Shown one piece after another: positions 16,537 through 25,182 of a stretch of DNA of 64,000 nt (the first letter of the stretch is position 1; each line of letters starts with the position of its first letter). Position numbers and translations under genes: made by a program. The notes under the pieces are model-generated. The model was not told the origin of the DNA, searched no databases, and worked only from the letters and a program-made list of their open reading frames with translations. The DNA comes from Bacteroides caecigallinarum (GTDB lineage Bacteria > Bacteroidota > Bacteroidia > Bacteroidales > Bacteroidaceae): the NCBI RefSeq assembly GCF_021531075.1, contig NZ_JADYTJ010000010.1, positions 1-64,000 of the forward strand. Direction: 5' to 3'.

Positions 16537-18276
16537 TTACTTGTTGATCTTGCTCCAAGTATCTTTCAGTGACACAGTTCTGTTGAATACCAAGTGTTCA
16601 GGAGTAGAGTCCTTATCCACATTGAAATAACCGATACGTTGGAACTGCAGATAATCCAATGGTTTTGCGTCTGCCAGGAACTTCTCAACATAGCATTCGT
16701 TCAGCACTGTCAGAGAGTTTGGATTAATCATTTCCTGCATTGCTTCTAGAGGTGAGCAGTTCTTTGCTTCGCGGATGGCAGCCATTTCATCACGTGGGTT
16801 TTCCACTTTCCAAAGGCGGTCGTACAGACGTACTTCTGCTTTCAGACAGTGATTACAGCTTACCCAGTGCAGGGTTCCTTTTACCTTACGGTTAGCTTCA
16901 GGCATTCCGCTTTTTGTGTTAGGATCATATTCTGCATATACCTCTGTGATGTTTCCGTTCTCATCTTTCTTGCATCCTGTACATTTCACGATGTAAGCAT
17001 TTTTTAATCGAACTTCCTGTCCCGGAGTCATGCGGAAATACTTCTTAGGAGCATCTTCCATGAAGTCTTCGCGTTCCATCCACAGTTCGCGGCTGAACTC
17101 AATAATGTGAGTTCCTGAGTTAGGATCTTCAGGATTGTTGATGGCTTCCATTTCTTCCACCTTGCCTTCAGGATAGTTTGTGATAATCAGTTTCACAGGG
17201 TTGATAACTGCAGAAACACGTGTAGAGCGAGCGTTCAAGTCCTCGCGTACTGCACTTTCAAGCAGTGCGAAATCGTTCAATGCATCATATGTGGTATATC
17301 CGATTTTATCAACGAAGTTTCTGATAGACTCTGGCGAGTAACCACGACGGCGGAAACCGCAGATAGTCGGCATACGTGGGTCGTCCCATCCGTTTACGAG
17401 CCCTTCTTTAACCAAAGTCAAAAGGTTACGCTTACTCATAAGAGTGTAGCTCAAGTTCAGCTTGTTGAACTCATACTGACGTGGACGGTGGTCTTCAAGG
17501 TCTTTGCCTTCTTTCACCCAGTCAACGAACAGGTCGTAAAGCGGACGGTGTACAACGAATTCCAGTGTACATAGTGAGTGAGTCACACCTTCGAAGTAGT
17601 CGCTCTGTCCGTGAGCGAAGTCATACATAGGATATGCTTTCCACTTGTCGCCTGTACGATGGTGTGGAGTTTTAACCACACGGTATATGATAGGGTCGCG
17701 GAAGTGCATATTTGGATTTGCCATGTCGATTTTAGCACGCAGAACCATCTTTCCTTCTTCTATCTCGCCACTGTTCATCTTCATGAACAGGTCAAGATTT
17801 TCTTCGATAGGACGATCGCGGTATGGGCTGTTTGTACCCGGTTGAGTAGGAGTGCCTTTCTGTGCTGCTATTTCTTCAGATGACTGTTCGTCAATATATG
17901 CTTTACCTTCTTTTATCAGTTGGATTGCGAAGTCCCATAATTGCTGGAAGTAGTCTGAAGCGTAATATTCGTTGCCCCATTGGAATCCCAACCACTGAAT
18001 GTCTTCCTTGATAGCCTCTACATATTCCACATCTTCCTTAGTAGGATTTGTGTCATCAAAACGAAGGTTACATACACCTCCGTATTTCTTAGCAATTCCA
18101 AAGTCCATGCAGATGGCTTTGGCGTGTCCTATGTGAAGATATCCGTTTGGTTCAGGCGGGAAACGTGTCTGTATTCTGCCGTCGTTCTTTCCTTCATTTA
18201 AGTCTTTCTCTACGATTTGTTCGATGAAGTTCAGGCTTTTCTTTTCTGAACTTTCAGTAGCTTTTATTTCAGTCAT
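16537..18276 (-). CDS. glnS: Glutaminyl-tRNA synthetase
   Basis: A class I aminoacyl-tRNA synthetase of 579 residues that charges tRNA-Gln with glutamine. Visible hallmarks are the HIGH motif at residues 48-51 in PPEPNGYLHIGHAKAICMD, the FDDTNP motif a few residues later, GVTHSLCTLEF, and the KMSKS counterpart LMSKR. The C-terminal anticodon-binding beta-barrels are complete. Its presence implies that direct Gln-tRNA charging is used, at least in part. The gene is monocistronic between a bidirectional terminator and its own promoter. Confidence 0.98.
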   Translation of the reverse strand: MTEIKATESSEKKSLNFIEQIVEKDLNEGKNDGRIQTRFPPEPNGYLHIGHAKAICMDFGIAKKYGGVCNLRFDDTNPTKEDVEYVEAIKEDIQWLGFQWGNEYYASDYFQQLWDFAIQLIKEGKAYIDEQSSEEIAAQKGTPTQPGTNSPYRDRPIEENLDLFMKMNSGEIEEGKMVLRAKIDMANPNMHFRDPIIYRVVKTPHHRTGDKWKAYPMYDFAHGQSDYFEGVTHSLCTLEFVVHRPLYDLFVDWVKEGKDLEDHRPRQYEFNKLNLSYTLMSKRNLLTLVKEGLVNGWDDPRMPTICGFRRRGYSPESIRNFVDKIGYTTYDALNDFALLESAVREDLNARSTRVSAVINPVKLIITNYPEGKVEEMEAINNPEDPNSGTHIIEFSRELWMEREDFMEDAPKKYFRMTPGQEVRLKNAYIVKCTGCKKDENGNITEVYAEYDPNTKSGMPEANRKVKGTLHWVSCNHCLKAEVRLYDRLWKVENPRDEMAAIREAKNCSPLEAMQEMINPNSLTVLNECYVEKFLADAKPLDYLQFQRIGYFNVDKDSTPEHLVFNRTVSLKDTWSKINK

Positions 18277-18298
18277 ATTCCTTATTAATAATAATGTG

Positions 18299-18306
18299 CA
18301 AAAATA
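18299..18306 (-). promoter_or_regulatory. -7 promoter element for glnS
   Basis: On the minus strand the sequence reads TATTTTTG, a match to TAnnTTTG, with the ATG 23 bases downstream. No clear -33 element was found. Confidence 0.5.
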
Positions 18307-18439
18307 ATCATTTCTTTTTATATTGTATGTTTAATTGTTTTTTAATTCAGCTGTGCTTATTATCTTTCTTGACTTGTGCTATCTTGTTTTCTTAAAGATG
18401 CCTGTCCGGAAAGTTCATTTTGTCTTTTCATATTCTCTA

Positions 18440-18496
18440 AATACAACTTATATTTATATAAATACACATTATGTTTTTATAAATACAAGTTGTATT
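18440..18496 (+). repeat. 18-bp inverted repeat in the glnS-rarA gap
   Basis: AATACAACTTATATTTAT (18440-18457) and ATAAATACAAGTTGTATT (18479-18496) are inverted copies with a single mismatch. The words ATAAATAC and ACATAAATA recur around them. The remainder of 18307-18740 is AT-rich with only weak, low-complexity frames; no gene is called there. Confidence 0.55.
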
Positions 18497-18751
18497 TACA
18501 TAAATAAAGATTGTATATATAGATAATGAACTGTAATTTCATGTTTTTCTCACTGCTTACTTTAAAAATATCACCTAAAGATTCTTTTATAGAATAATTA
18601 TATATAAAGCTTAAAATTAATATAACAAGTTTTGGTATATCCATAAATAGTGTGTATATTTGGCAATGAACAAAAATGAGGGTCGAGTGCCTTGGATTTG
18701 CACTGAATAAGCAATAAAATTGCAAAATATGTTTTATGACATCTTTTTTTA

Positions 18752-18783
18752 TTTGGTCAATCCAAAAAATCACCCCATCTTTG
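18752..18783 (+). promoter_or_regulatory. Promoter of a candidate small RNA
   Basis: TTTG at 18752-18755 and CATCTTTG at 18776-18783 are separated by 20 bases, the usual -33/-7 arrangement in Bacteroidetes. The -7 has one mismatch to TAnnTTTG. A transcript would start near 18790. Confidence 0.5.
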
Positions 18784-18789
18784 TGACGT

Positions 18790-18881
18790 TATCCTGAAAA
18801 CAATCTTTTTACCTTAAGAAAAAAAAACTAATACCTATTGAAAACTTGAAAAAGGCTCTTTGTGAAAAGGGCCTTTTTTTT
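18790..18881 (+). ncRNA. Candidate ~90-nt small RNA upstream of rarA
   Basis: A promoter-like pair lies just upstream (18752-18783) and a strong intrinsic terminator closes the segment (18849-18881). Between them lies an A-rich stretch without an ATG-initiated frame of any length. rarA has its own -7 element at 18916, beyond the terminator, so the segment is not simply its leader. It could be an independent small RNA or an attenuator. No named RNA family was recognised. Confidence 0.45.
18849..18881 (+). terminator. Intrinsic terminator of the candidate small RNA
   Basis: AAAAAGGCTCTTT (18849-18861) pairs with AAAGGGCCTTTTT (18866-18878), 13 bp with one G-U pair and a 4-base loop, followed by more T. 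This is one of the best terminators in the window. Confidence 0.8.
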
Positions 18882-18915
18882 ATGCTATAACCTGTCAGAA
18901 TTACTGCAAAATGTG

Positions 18916-18923
18916 TACTTTTG
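18916..18923 (+). promoter_or_regulatory. -7 promoter element for rarA
   Basis: TACTTTTG matches TAnnTTTG, 29 bases before the rarA ATG and downstream of the terminator at 18849-18881. Confidence 0.55.
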
Positions 18924-18952
18924 TAGCAAATTATTAATAAAATAATAGTAAT

Positions 18953-20227
18953 ATGTCTAAACCACTAGCAGAACGTTTGCGTCCCAGAACTTTGGATGAT
19001 TATATTGGTCAGAAGCATCTGGTAGGACAGGGGGCTGTCCTACGTAAGATGATAGATTCCGGACGCATATCTTCCTTTATATTATGGGGGCCTCCTGGAG
19101 TAGGAAAAACCACTTTGGCACAAATTATAGCCAATAGGTTGGAAGTTCCTTTTTATACTCTCAGTGCGGTGACCTCCGGCGTGAAGGATGTTCGCGATGT
19201 TATAGAAAAGGCGAGTTCTAACCGTTTTTTCTCTCAGCAGAGTCCGATACTTTTTATAGATGAAATCCATCGTTTCAGCAAGTCTCAGCAGGATTCCCTG
19301 CTCGGTGCTGTAGAGAAAGGGGTGGTAACGCTTATAGGTGCTACTACTGAAAACCCGTCTTTCGAGGTCATACGTCCGTTACTGTCGCGCTGCCAGCTGT
19401 ATGTTCTGAAATCGCTGGAAAAGGAGGATTTGCTGGAGTTGCTTCATAAGGCAGTAGAGCGTGACAGTATTCTTAAAGAGAGGAATGTGGTGTTTAAGGA
19501 AACTGATGCCATGCTTAGATATTCCGGAGGTGATGCACGAAAACTACTTAACATTTTGGAGCTTGTAGTAGAGGCAGACAGTGATACTCCTGTAGAAATA
19601 ACAGATGAGAAGGTAGTAGAACGTCTTCAGCAGAACCCTCTTGCATACGACAAGGAGGGCGAGATGCATTACGACATAATATCTGCATTCATCAAGTCCA
19701 TACGCGGAAGCGACCCTGACGGTGCCCTCTATTGGCTTGCACGTATGGTGGAAGGAGGTGAGGACCCGGCGTTTATTGCCAGACGACTTGTTATTTCGGC
19801 TTCAGAAGATATCGGATTGGCCAATCCTAATGCCCTTCTTCTGGCAAATGCTGCGTTCGATGCCGTGATGAAGATAGGATGGCCGGAAGGAAGAATCCCT
19901 CTTGCTGAGGCTACAGTGTATCTTGCCACAAGTCCGAAGAGCAATTCAGCATATGAAGGCATTAACTCTGCTATAGAACTGGTCCGTCAGACTGGAAACC
20001 TCCCAGTACCGTTGCATCTCAGGAATGCTCCTACCAAACTTATGAAACAGCTTGGCTATGGAAAGGACTATAAGTATGCCCATGCCTATAAGGGAAATTT
20101 CGTGGAACAGCAGTTTATGCCCGACGAACTGAAAGATACCAGAATATGGCATCCTCAGAACAATCCTTCGGAGTCCAAATTAAGCGAAAGGATGATACAG
20201 TTGTGGGGCAATAGATTTAAAGATTAA
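18953..20227 (+). CDS. rarA: Replication-associated recombination protein A (AAA ATPase RarA/MgsA)
   Basis: A 424-residue AAA+ ATPase related to clamp loaders, acting at stalled replication forks. Walker A is GPPGVGKTTLAQ and Walker B is PILFIDEIHRF; the family motif GATTENPSFEVI and sensor 2 region SGGDARKLLNILEL are present. The C-terminal part (SAFIKSIRGSDPDGALYWLA, then LATSPKSNSAYEGI) is the MgsA tetramerisation domain typical of RarA. Length is normal. It is followed 33 bases later by a dehydrogenase gene on the same strand. Confidence 0.96.
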   Translation: MSKPLAERLRPRTLDDYIGQKHLVGQGAVLRKMIDSGRISSFILWGPPGVGKTTLAQIIANRLEVPFYTLSAVTSGVKDVRDVIEKASSNRFFSQQSPILFIDEIHRFSKSQQDSLLGAVEKGVVTLIGATTENPSFEVIRPLLSRCQLYVLKSLEKEDLLELLHKAVERDSILKERNVVFKETDAMLRYSGGDARKLLNILELVVEADSDTPVEITDEKVVERLQQNPLAYDKEGEMHYDIISAFIKSIRGSDPDGALYWLARMVEGGEDPAFIARRLVISASEDIGLANPNALLLANAAFDAVMKIGWPEGRIPLAEATVYLATSPKSNSAYEGINSAIELVRQTGNLPVPLHLRNAPTKLMKQLGYGKDYKYAHAYKGNFVEQQFMPDELKDTRIWHPQNNPSESKLSERMIQLWGNRFKD

Positions 20228-20260
20228 TATGTAATAATTTTTTATTATGCTATAAGTGAT

Positions 20261-21220
20261 ATGAATATAGTAGTATTGGATGGATTTACAATGAATCCAG
20301 GAGATTTATCATGGAGTGAACTGGAAAAATTAGGCACTCTGAAGGTATACGACAGGACATTGCCAGAACAATTACTGGGACGAGCAGCCGATGCTGAAGC
20401 TGTATTGACAAATAAGACCGTAATTAATGCATCGGCATTGCGCAATATGCCGAAACTAAAGTATGTTGGAGTGCTTGCCACAGGATATAATGTAGTTGAC
20501 ATCACAGTTGCAAAAGAACTTGGCATAGTTGTTACAAACATACCTGCCTACAGCACCGAGTCTGTTGCTCAGATGGTATTCGCACACATTCTAAATATAA
20601 CTCACAGTGTAGGATGCTATGCTCAAGAAGCACATGCAGGAGTGTGGAGCAGACAGGCGGATTTCTCATACACCAACAGGCCTCTTATGGAACTTTACGG
20701 CAAGAGAATTGGTATCATCGGGTTAGGAAACACAGGCTCGGCCACAGCGCGTATCGCAAAAGCTTTCGGAATGGAAGTTTTGGCATATACCAGCAAACTT
20801 CAGTCGGCCTTGCCAGAAGGTGTGAATAAGGCTACTTCAGTAGAAGAGATATTCAGTAATTCCGATATAGTGAGCCTTCATTGTCCGTTAAATGACAAGA
20901 CTGCGGAGATAGTAAATGCCCACCATCTTTCATTGATGAAGGAATCGGCCATACTGATAAATACCGGACGTGGCGGACTGGTGAACGAAAATGATTTGGC
21001 TGAGGCTCTGAAGTCACACCGTATCAAGGCTGCAGGGCTTGATGTAATGGTGAATGAACCTCCTATGGAGAATAATCCGCTTTTGGGGTTAGACAATTGT
21101 TTCATTACGCCACACATAGCATGGGCAACTTACGAGGCACGCACCAGACTGATGAATCAGACTGTAATGAATCTGAAAAGCTTTATTGAAGGAAAAATTA
21201 TTAACAATGTAGCAGTGTGA
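20261..21220 (+). CDS. D-2-hydroxyacid dehydrogenase (glycerate dehydrogenase-like)
   Basis: An NAD(P)-dependent dehydrogenase of 319 residues. The Rossmann motif is GIIGLGNTGSATARIAKAF, the catalytic Arg lies near LHCPLNDKT and INTGRGGLVNENDLAEAL, and the Glu/His pair is in VNEPPMENNPLL and TPHIAWATYEAR. It resembles the HprA-type glycerate/hydroxypyruvate branch more than PGDH, and lacks a C-terminal ACT domain, so serine synthesis is not implied. The exact substrate cannot be told. The next gene starts 4 bases after the stop, so the two form an operon. Confidence 0.88.
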   Translation: MNIVVLDGFTMNPGDLSWSELEKLGTLKVYDRTLPEQLLGRAADAEAVLTNKTVINASALRNMPKLKYVGVLATGYNVVDITVAKELGIVVTNIPAYSTESVAQMVFAHILNITHSVGCYAQEAHAGVWSRQADFSYTNRPLMELYGKRIGIIGLGNTGSATARIAKAFGMEVLAYTSKLQSALPEGVNKATSVEEIFSNSDIVSLHCPLNDKTAEIVNAHHLSLMKESAILINTGRGGLVNENDLAEALKSHRIKAAGLDVMVNEPPMENNPLLGLDNCFITPHIAWATYEARTRLMNQTVMNLKSFIEGKIINNVAV

Positions 21221-21224
21221 GAAT

Positions 21225-21689
21225 ATGACAAAAGAGGAAAGAATAGAAAAGGCAGTTGCGCTTTTCAAGGAAGGATATAACTGTTCGCAGTCGGTAGTGG
21301 CAGCTTTTGCCGATATGTACGGATTTACTACAGAGCAGGCCCTGAAGATGTCATCTGCATTTGGTGGAGGTATAGGTCGCATGCGTGAAACTTGTGGAGC
21401 TGCCTGCGGAATGTTTATGCTTGCCGGTCTGGAAAAGAGTGCCACAGTAGGTTCCGACCGTGAAAGTAAGGGTGCAACATATGCTTTGGTACAGGAATTG
21501 GCTGAAAAATTCAAGACTGTGAACGGATCATTGCGCTGCTCTGATTTATTGGGACTATCTAAGAAAGAACCTATAGTTTCTACACCCGAAGCCCGTACCA
21601 GTGCGTATTATGCAAAACGTCCATGTGTAAAGATGGTTGAGACTGCGGCTCGAATATGGGCTGATTATATTTATGGTGTGAAAGGATAA
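21225..21689 (+). CDS. C_GCAxxG_C_C family protein
   Basis: A 154-residue cytoplasmic protein of the redox-active-looking C_GCAxxG_C_C family. The defining cysteines are in YNCSQSV, then CGAACGMFMLAGL, then LRCSDLLG and RPCVKMVE. The spaced cysteine pattern suggests a metal or Fe-S site, but no function is proven. The gene follows a hydroxyacid dehydrogenase by 4 bases and could supply an electron-transfer or metal-bound accessory to it, which is inference. Confidence 0.88.
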   Translation: MTKEERIEKAVALFKEGYNCSQSVVAAFADMYGFTTEQALKMSSAFGGGIGRMRETCGAACGMFMLAGLEKSATVGSDRESKGATYALVQELAEKFKTVNGSLRCSDLLGLSKKEPIVSTPEARTSAYYAKRPCVKMVETAARIWADYIYGVKG

Positions 21690-21697
21690 AGATATAC

Positions 21698-21738
21698 AAA
21701 AAAAGATACTCCTGTCAATCGCTATTGTCAGGAGTATC
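21698..21738 (-). terminator. Terminator of the LytTR/histidine kinase operon
   Basis: GATACTCCTG (21705-21714) and CAGGAGTATC (21729-21738) form a perfect 10-bp stem. On the minus strand it is followed by a run of seven T (complement of 21698-21704), so it fits the minus-strand operon whose stop is at 21905. The 165 bp between are AT-rich and hold no gene. Confidence 0.75.
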
Positions 21739-21904
21739 ACAACACAAAAACTAAACTAGACTTAACTAAACTATTTAAATGAGAAGTTTCACAACTTCCG
21801 TTCTTTATTCACTTGCAAATATATGTTTTTTATTAACAAAAACAAAAAAATAATAGCTTTTTTCCCTGGTTACAAATAAAAAAGTTGAAAATGAAACTTA
21901 TTTA

Positions 21905-22633
21905 TTATATAATGTGTTTATTAACATAATCCTGCAACATTATTTTGTAAGTTTCGGATATTGGAATGTATTCTTTACCGAAAACTATTCGTCCTTTGTC
22001 TATTATTTTTATTTTTGACTTTTGTACTATGAAAGAACGGTGAACACGTAAAAAACGTTCAACAGGAAGCCTTTCTTCCAATGATTTCATGCTTATAAGT
22101 GACAATATGGGACGAGGGTTATCTTCTGTATATATCTTAACGTAATCTTTCAGTCCTTCTATGTACAGTATTTTGTCCAATTCTATTTGTATTAACTTAT
22201 AATCACTTTTCACATAAATATATTCTGGATTTTCCGGTTGAAAACTTGGCTTTTCGCTTTCGGCTTTTAGTTTCAGATTAAACCATTCTACGGCTTTGCC
22301 TACAGCTTCACTGAAATCGGCATAACTGATAGGTTTCAGCAGATAGTCGAGCGCATTTGCCCTGTATCCGTCGATGGCATATTGTTCGAAAGCTGTAGTG
22401 AATACTATCCTTGTTTTTTCCGGAACCATTTTAGAGAATTCCAGTCCGTTCAGATCCGGCATTTGTATATCAAGAAACAGAAGATCAACGGGATTGTTAG
22501 GCAGTTCGTTCATGGCTTGTACTGCACTGGAATATGTACCGCATAGTTCTAGCGACGGTGTTTTTTTTACGTAGCCGGCTATCAATCCTAAAGCCAGTGG
22601 TTCATCGTCTATTATTGCGCACTTTATAGTCAT
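21905..22633 (-). CDS. LytTR-family response regulator
   Basis: A 242-residue response regulator. The receiver domain (residues 1-120) has the acidic pair DD (9-10), phosphoacceptor Asp55 in FLDIQMPDLNG, and the Lys of YLLKPIS. The C-terminal LytTR DNA-binding domain begins near YIYVKSDYKLIQIEL and contains FLRVHRSFIVQ. It is encoded 25 bases after a LytS-type histidine kinase gene, its obvious partner. Regulators of this type often control neighbouring transporters; the exporter operon upstream on the same strand is a candidate target. Confidence 0.95.
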   Translation of the reverse strand: MTIKCAIIDDEPLALGLIAGYVKKTPSLELCGTYSSAVQAMNELPNNPVDLLFLDIQMPDLNGLEFSKMVPEKTRIVFTTAFEQYAIDGYRANALDYLLKPISYADFSEAVGKAVEWFNLKLKAESEKPSFQPENPEYIYVKSDYKLIQIELDKILYIEGLKDYVKIYTEDNPRPILSLISMKSLEERLPVERFLRVHRSFIVQKSKIKIIDKGRIVFGKEYIPISETYKIMLQDYVNKHII

Positions 22634-22658
22634 AGTTATATTGTGTGATATGTTTTTA

Positions 22659-23708
22659 TTATAATTTCAGTTTGATACACGAATTGTAAACGTTGCCGTT
22701 ATCGCTAAGCCAGCATTTCCATTCATGGCGGTCGGGATACAGCAGTTCTAGTCTTTTGCTCACTTGTTCCAGACCTATTCCGGAGCCGCTTTTGTCTGCT
22801 GTCGATTTGGGGTGATTACTGTTCTGTATCGTGCAGACAATGTTGTCTTCATTCTCCTCTATTGTTATCTTTATGAAGCTTTGGCCTGTGGGTGATATTC
22901 CATGTTTAAATGCATTTTCTATCAGAGATATGAAGATAAGTGGAGCAACCGGAGTCTGGCTGTTGTCTTTTACCCGGAAGTTGGTTTCTATATTTACATC
23001 TTCGGATACTCGTATTCTCATCAGTTCTATATAGTTTCTGATGAAGTCTGTTTCTTTTTTCAGTGGGACGTACATTGACTGATTGTCATATAGTACATAT
23101 CTCAACAGTTTGCTTAGTTCCTGTATGGCTTGTTGCGCCTTGTCTGTGTCAATAGCCACCAGGGCGTAAATATTGTTCAGAGTGTTTAGCAGAAAATGTG
23201 GGTTGAGTTGGTTCCTCAGGTTTTTAAGTTCGGCTTCTGTCATGCTTTTCACTGCCTCGCGTCTTGCCAGTTCTGTTTCGTTCCATCTTATGCTTAGCCT
23301 GATGGCCACACTTAGTCCTGCAGAGAAAATCATGCTTGCGGCATCCCTTATCATAAAAACTATCTGTGATGGTGGGGTATGTCTGAACATATCAGGTGGT
23401 GGAGCAGGAACATGCATGTCGTTCCACCATCTGATGGTAAGCGACATAAATATGGTCAGAACAGCATTTACTGCCAGAAACTTTTTCTTATGTTCATTGA
23501 AAAGTAGTTTCGGAATTAACAGAAAATAATTTACATAAAATATTGCAAACAGTGATGCCGGGACTATAATGAACCGCATAAAAGCTTTCCAGTCTATGCT
23601 TCCGTTATCACTTTGCGTCATTATTATCGGAAAACCGAAAAACAATATCCAGCAGAATACGTGTATGGATATTTCCAGCAATCTGTTGTTACGGTTTGTA
23701 TGAGTCAT
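22659..23708 (-). CDS. LytS-type sensor histidine kinase
   Basis: A 349-residue membrane kinase. Four hydrophobic helices occupy residues about 12-140, with no large extracellular sensor. The His_kinase domain (PF06580 type) holds the phosphoaccepting His171 in RNQLNPHFLLNTLNN. The HATPase part includes PLIFISLIENAFKHG and GSGIGLEQVSKRLELLY. It phosphorylates, by inference, the LytTR regulator encoded next. A -7 element lies 31 bases upstream of the start. Confidence 0.94.
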   Translation of the reverse strand: MTHTNRNNRLLEISIHVFCWILFFGFPIIMTQSDNGSIDWKAFMRFIIVPASLFAIFYVNYFLLIPKLLFNEHKKKFLAVNAVLTIFMSLTIRWWNDMHVPAPPPDMFRHTPPSQIVFMIRDAASMIFSAGLSVAIRLSIRWNETELARREAVKSMTEAELKNLRNQLNPHFLLNTLNNIYALVAIDTDKAQQAIQELSKLLRYVLYDNQSMYVPLKKETDFIRNYIELMRIRVSEDVNIETNFRVKDNSQTPVAPLIFISLIENAFKHGISPTGQSFIKITIEENEDNIVCTIQNSNHPKSTADKSGSGIGLEQVSKRLELLYPDRHEWKCWLSDNGNVYNSCIKLKL

Positions 23709-23738
23709 AGGTTTGAATGATTTTATATTGTGTACTTA

Positions 23739-23746
23739 CAAATATA
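23739..23746 (-). promoter_or_regulatory. -7 promoter element for the histidine kinase/regulator operon
   Basis: The minus strand reads TATATTTG, a perfect TAnnTTTG. It separates the two-component pair from the exporter operon that ends at 23937. Confidence 0.5.
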
Positions 23747-23828
23747 ATGGAATGTTATAAGTATTGCAAACTTAGAAGCCTATTGCTGATTGGAATGTGT
23801 TTTCATCTGTGTATTTTGATACTTTCAA

Positions 23829-23871
23829 AGCAGCGCTGCGGTACCTCACAGAGAGAACCGTCAGCACTGCT
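23829..23871 (-). terminator. Hairpin after the exporter operon
   Basis: AGCAGCGCTGCGGT (23829-23842) and ACCGTCAGCACTGCT (23857-23871) pair with one bulge and one G-U. It lies 65 bases after the stop of the permease gene on the minus strand. No T-run follows, so intrinsic termination is uncertain. Nothing else is seen in 23747-23936. Confidence 0.4.
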
Positions 23872-23936
23872 GAAAAGGAAACCAAAGTTATGAAGAACAA
23901 AGTAGTTCCTGATTTATAGAATGAAGTTGTATCCGT

Positions 23937-25157
23937 TTATTCGTATCTCAATGCTTCTATAGGGTCAAGACAGGCAGCTTTCTTGGCAGGATACCATCCG
24001 AAGAATACTCCGGTGAAGGTACATACTGCAAACGAAAGGAGTACGCTCCAGGGCTGGACGAAAACTGGCCAGTGGGCGACAGTCTTGATTATATATGAGG
24101 CTCCACACCCAAGTATCACACCTATCAATCCTCCGGTGATACTTATCAGTACAGATTCTATAAGGAACTGTGACAGGATATCTATTCCTCTTGCTCCTAC
24201 AGACATACGCAGACCGATTTCTCTGGTACGTTCTGTCACTGATACATACATGATGTTCATGATACCGATTCCTCCAACAACAAGTGATATTCCTGCAATG
24301 CATGCCAAAAGAGTAGTCATAAGGTCTGTTGTAGTGTTAAGCATGGAACTGAGCTCCTGCTGTGTTCTGATTGTGAAATCATCGTCATCGGTTTCTTTCA
24401 GTTTATGTTCGCGGCGCAGTATATTTGTTATTTCGTCAACTGCTTCTTCGGTCATGTCTTCTGTCAATGCCGAAGCGAAGATACCTCCTAGATATGTTTG
24501 GGCGAGTAGTCGTTTCATTACGGTAGAGTAGGGTGCCAGTACTACATCGTCCTGGTCCATACCCATTGAGTTGTAGCCTTTCGATTCAAGCACACCTATA
24601 ACCCTTAGTGGAACCTGATTGCATCGGATTACTTTGCCTATCGGGTCGGCACCGTCAGGAAAGAGGTTATCAACAATTGTAGTTCCGATAACACAGACTT
24701 TTGCTGCGGTGCGGATGTCTTCTTCTGTAAACATCTCGCCCTGTTCTATTTTCAGCTGTCTGATGTTGAGGTATCCTATACTTACACCGCTAACAGACGA
24801 AGGATAGTTGTTGGCCCCTGATATGAGTTGTCCGCTGGCAGATACGTTTGGACTGATGTCCGAAAGATACACACATTCATCTCTAAGTGTTTCGTAGTTT
24901 TCAAGTTTCAGAGTCTGCATAGACGACGGGTCCTGTCTTACTCCTCCTCGCATTTCGCCTCCCGGATGTATCATAATCATGTTAGAACCCATCTCCGAGA
25001 TTTGTTTCTGGATGCTTCGTTTCGAGCCTTGTCCTATTGCCAGCATGGCTATCACCGATGCCACACCTATTATGATTCCAAGCATCGTAAGGAATGCTCT
25101 CAGCTTGTTGTTGGACAGTGCTCTGATAGCTATTTTAAAAAGATTTGTTCCGTTCAT
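23937..25157 (-). CDS. MacB-like ABC transporter permease (FtsX domain)
   Basis: A 406-residue permease of type VII ABC exporters. The N-terminal helix with FLTMLGIIIGVASVIAMLAI and three C-terminal helices (ISLVVGGIGIMNIMYVSVTE, FLIESVLISITGGLIG, and LSFAVCTFTGVFFGW) flank a large periplasmic MacB_PCD domain. The conserved RTREIGLRMSVGAR coupling segment is present. In E. coli MacB the ATPase is fused; here it is the separate gene just upstream. With the adaptor and TolC genes it forms a tripartite pump for peptides, antibiotics or lipids. Confidence 0.93.
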   Translation of the reverse strand: MNGTNLFKIAIRALSNNKLRAFLTMLGIIIGVASVIAMLAIGQGSKRSIQKQISEMGSNMIMIHPGGEMRGGVRQDPSSMQTLKLENYETLRDECVYLSDISPNVSASGQLISGANNYPSSVSGVSIGYLNIRQLKIEQGEMFTEEDIRTAAKVCVIGTTIVDNLFPDGADPIGKVIRCNQVPLRVIGVLESKGYNSMGMDQDDVVLAPYSTVMKRLLAQTYLGGIFASALTEDMTEEAVDEITNILRREHKLKETDDDDFTIRTQQELSSMLNTTTDLMTTLLACIAGISLVVGGIGIMNIMYVSVTERTREIGLRMSVGARGIDILSQFLIESVLISITGGLIGVILGCGASYIIKTVAHWPVFVQPWSVLLSFAVCTFTGVFFGWYPAKKAACLDPIEALRYE

Positions 25158-25182
25158 TGTAAAAATGTTTTATTATTCCGTA

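Noticed and set aside
18335-18526. Small plus-strand gene in the glnS-rarA gap
   Set aside because: The product is low-complexity (Tyr, Ile, Asn) from an AT-rich repeat, with no start signal.
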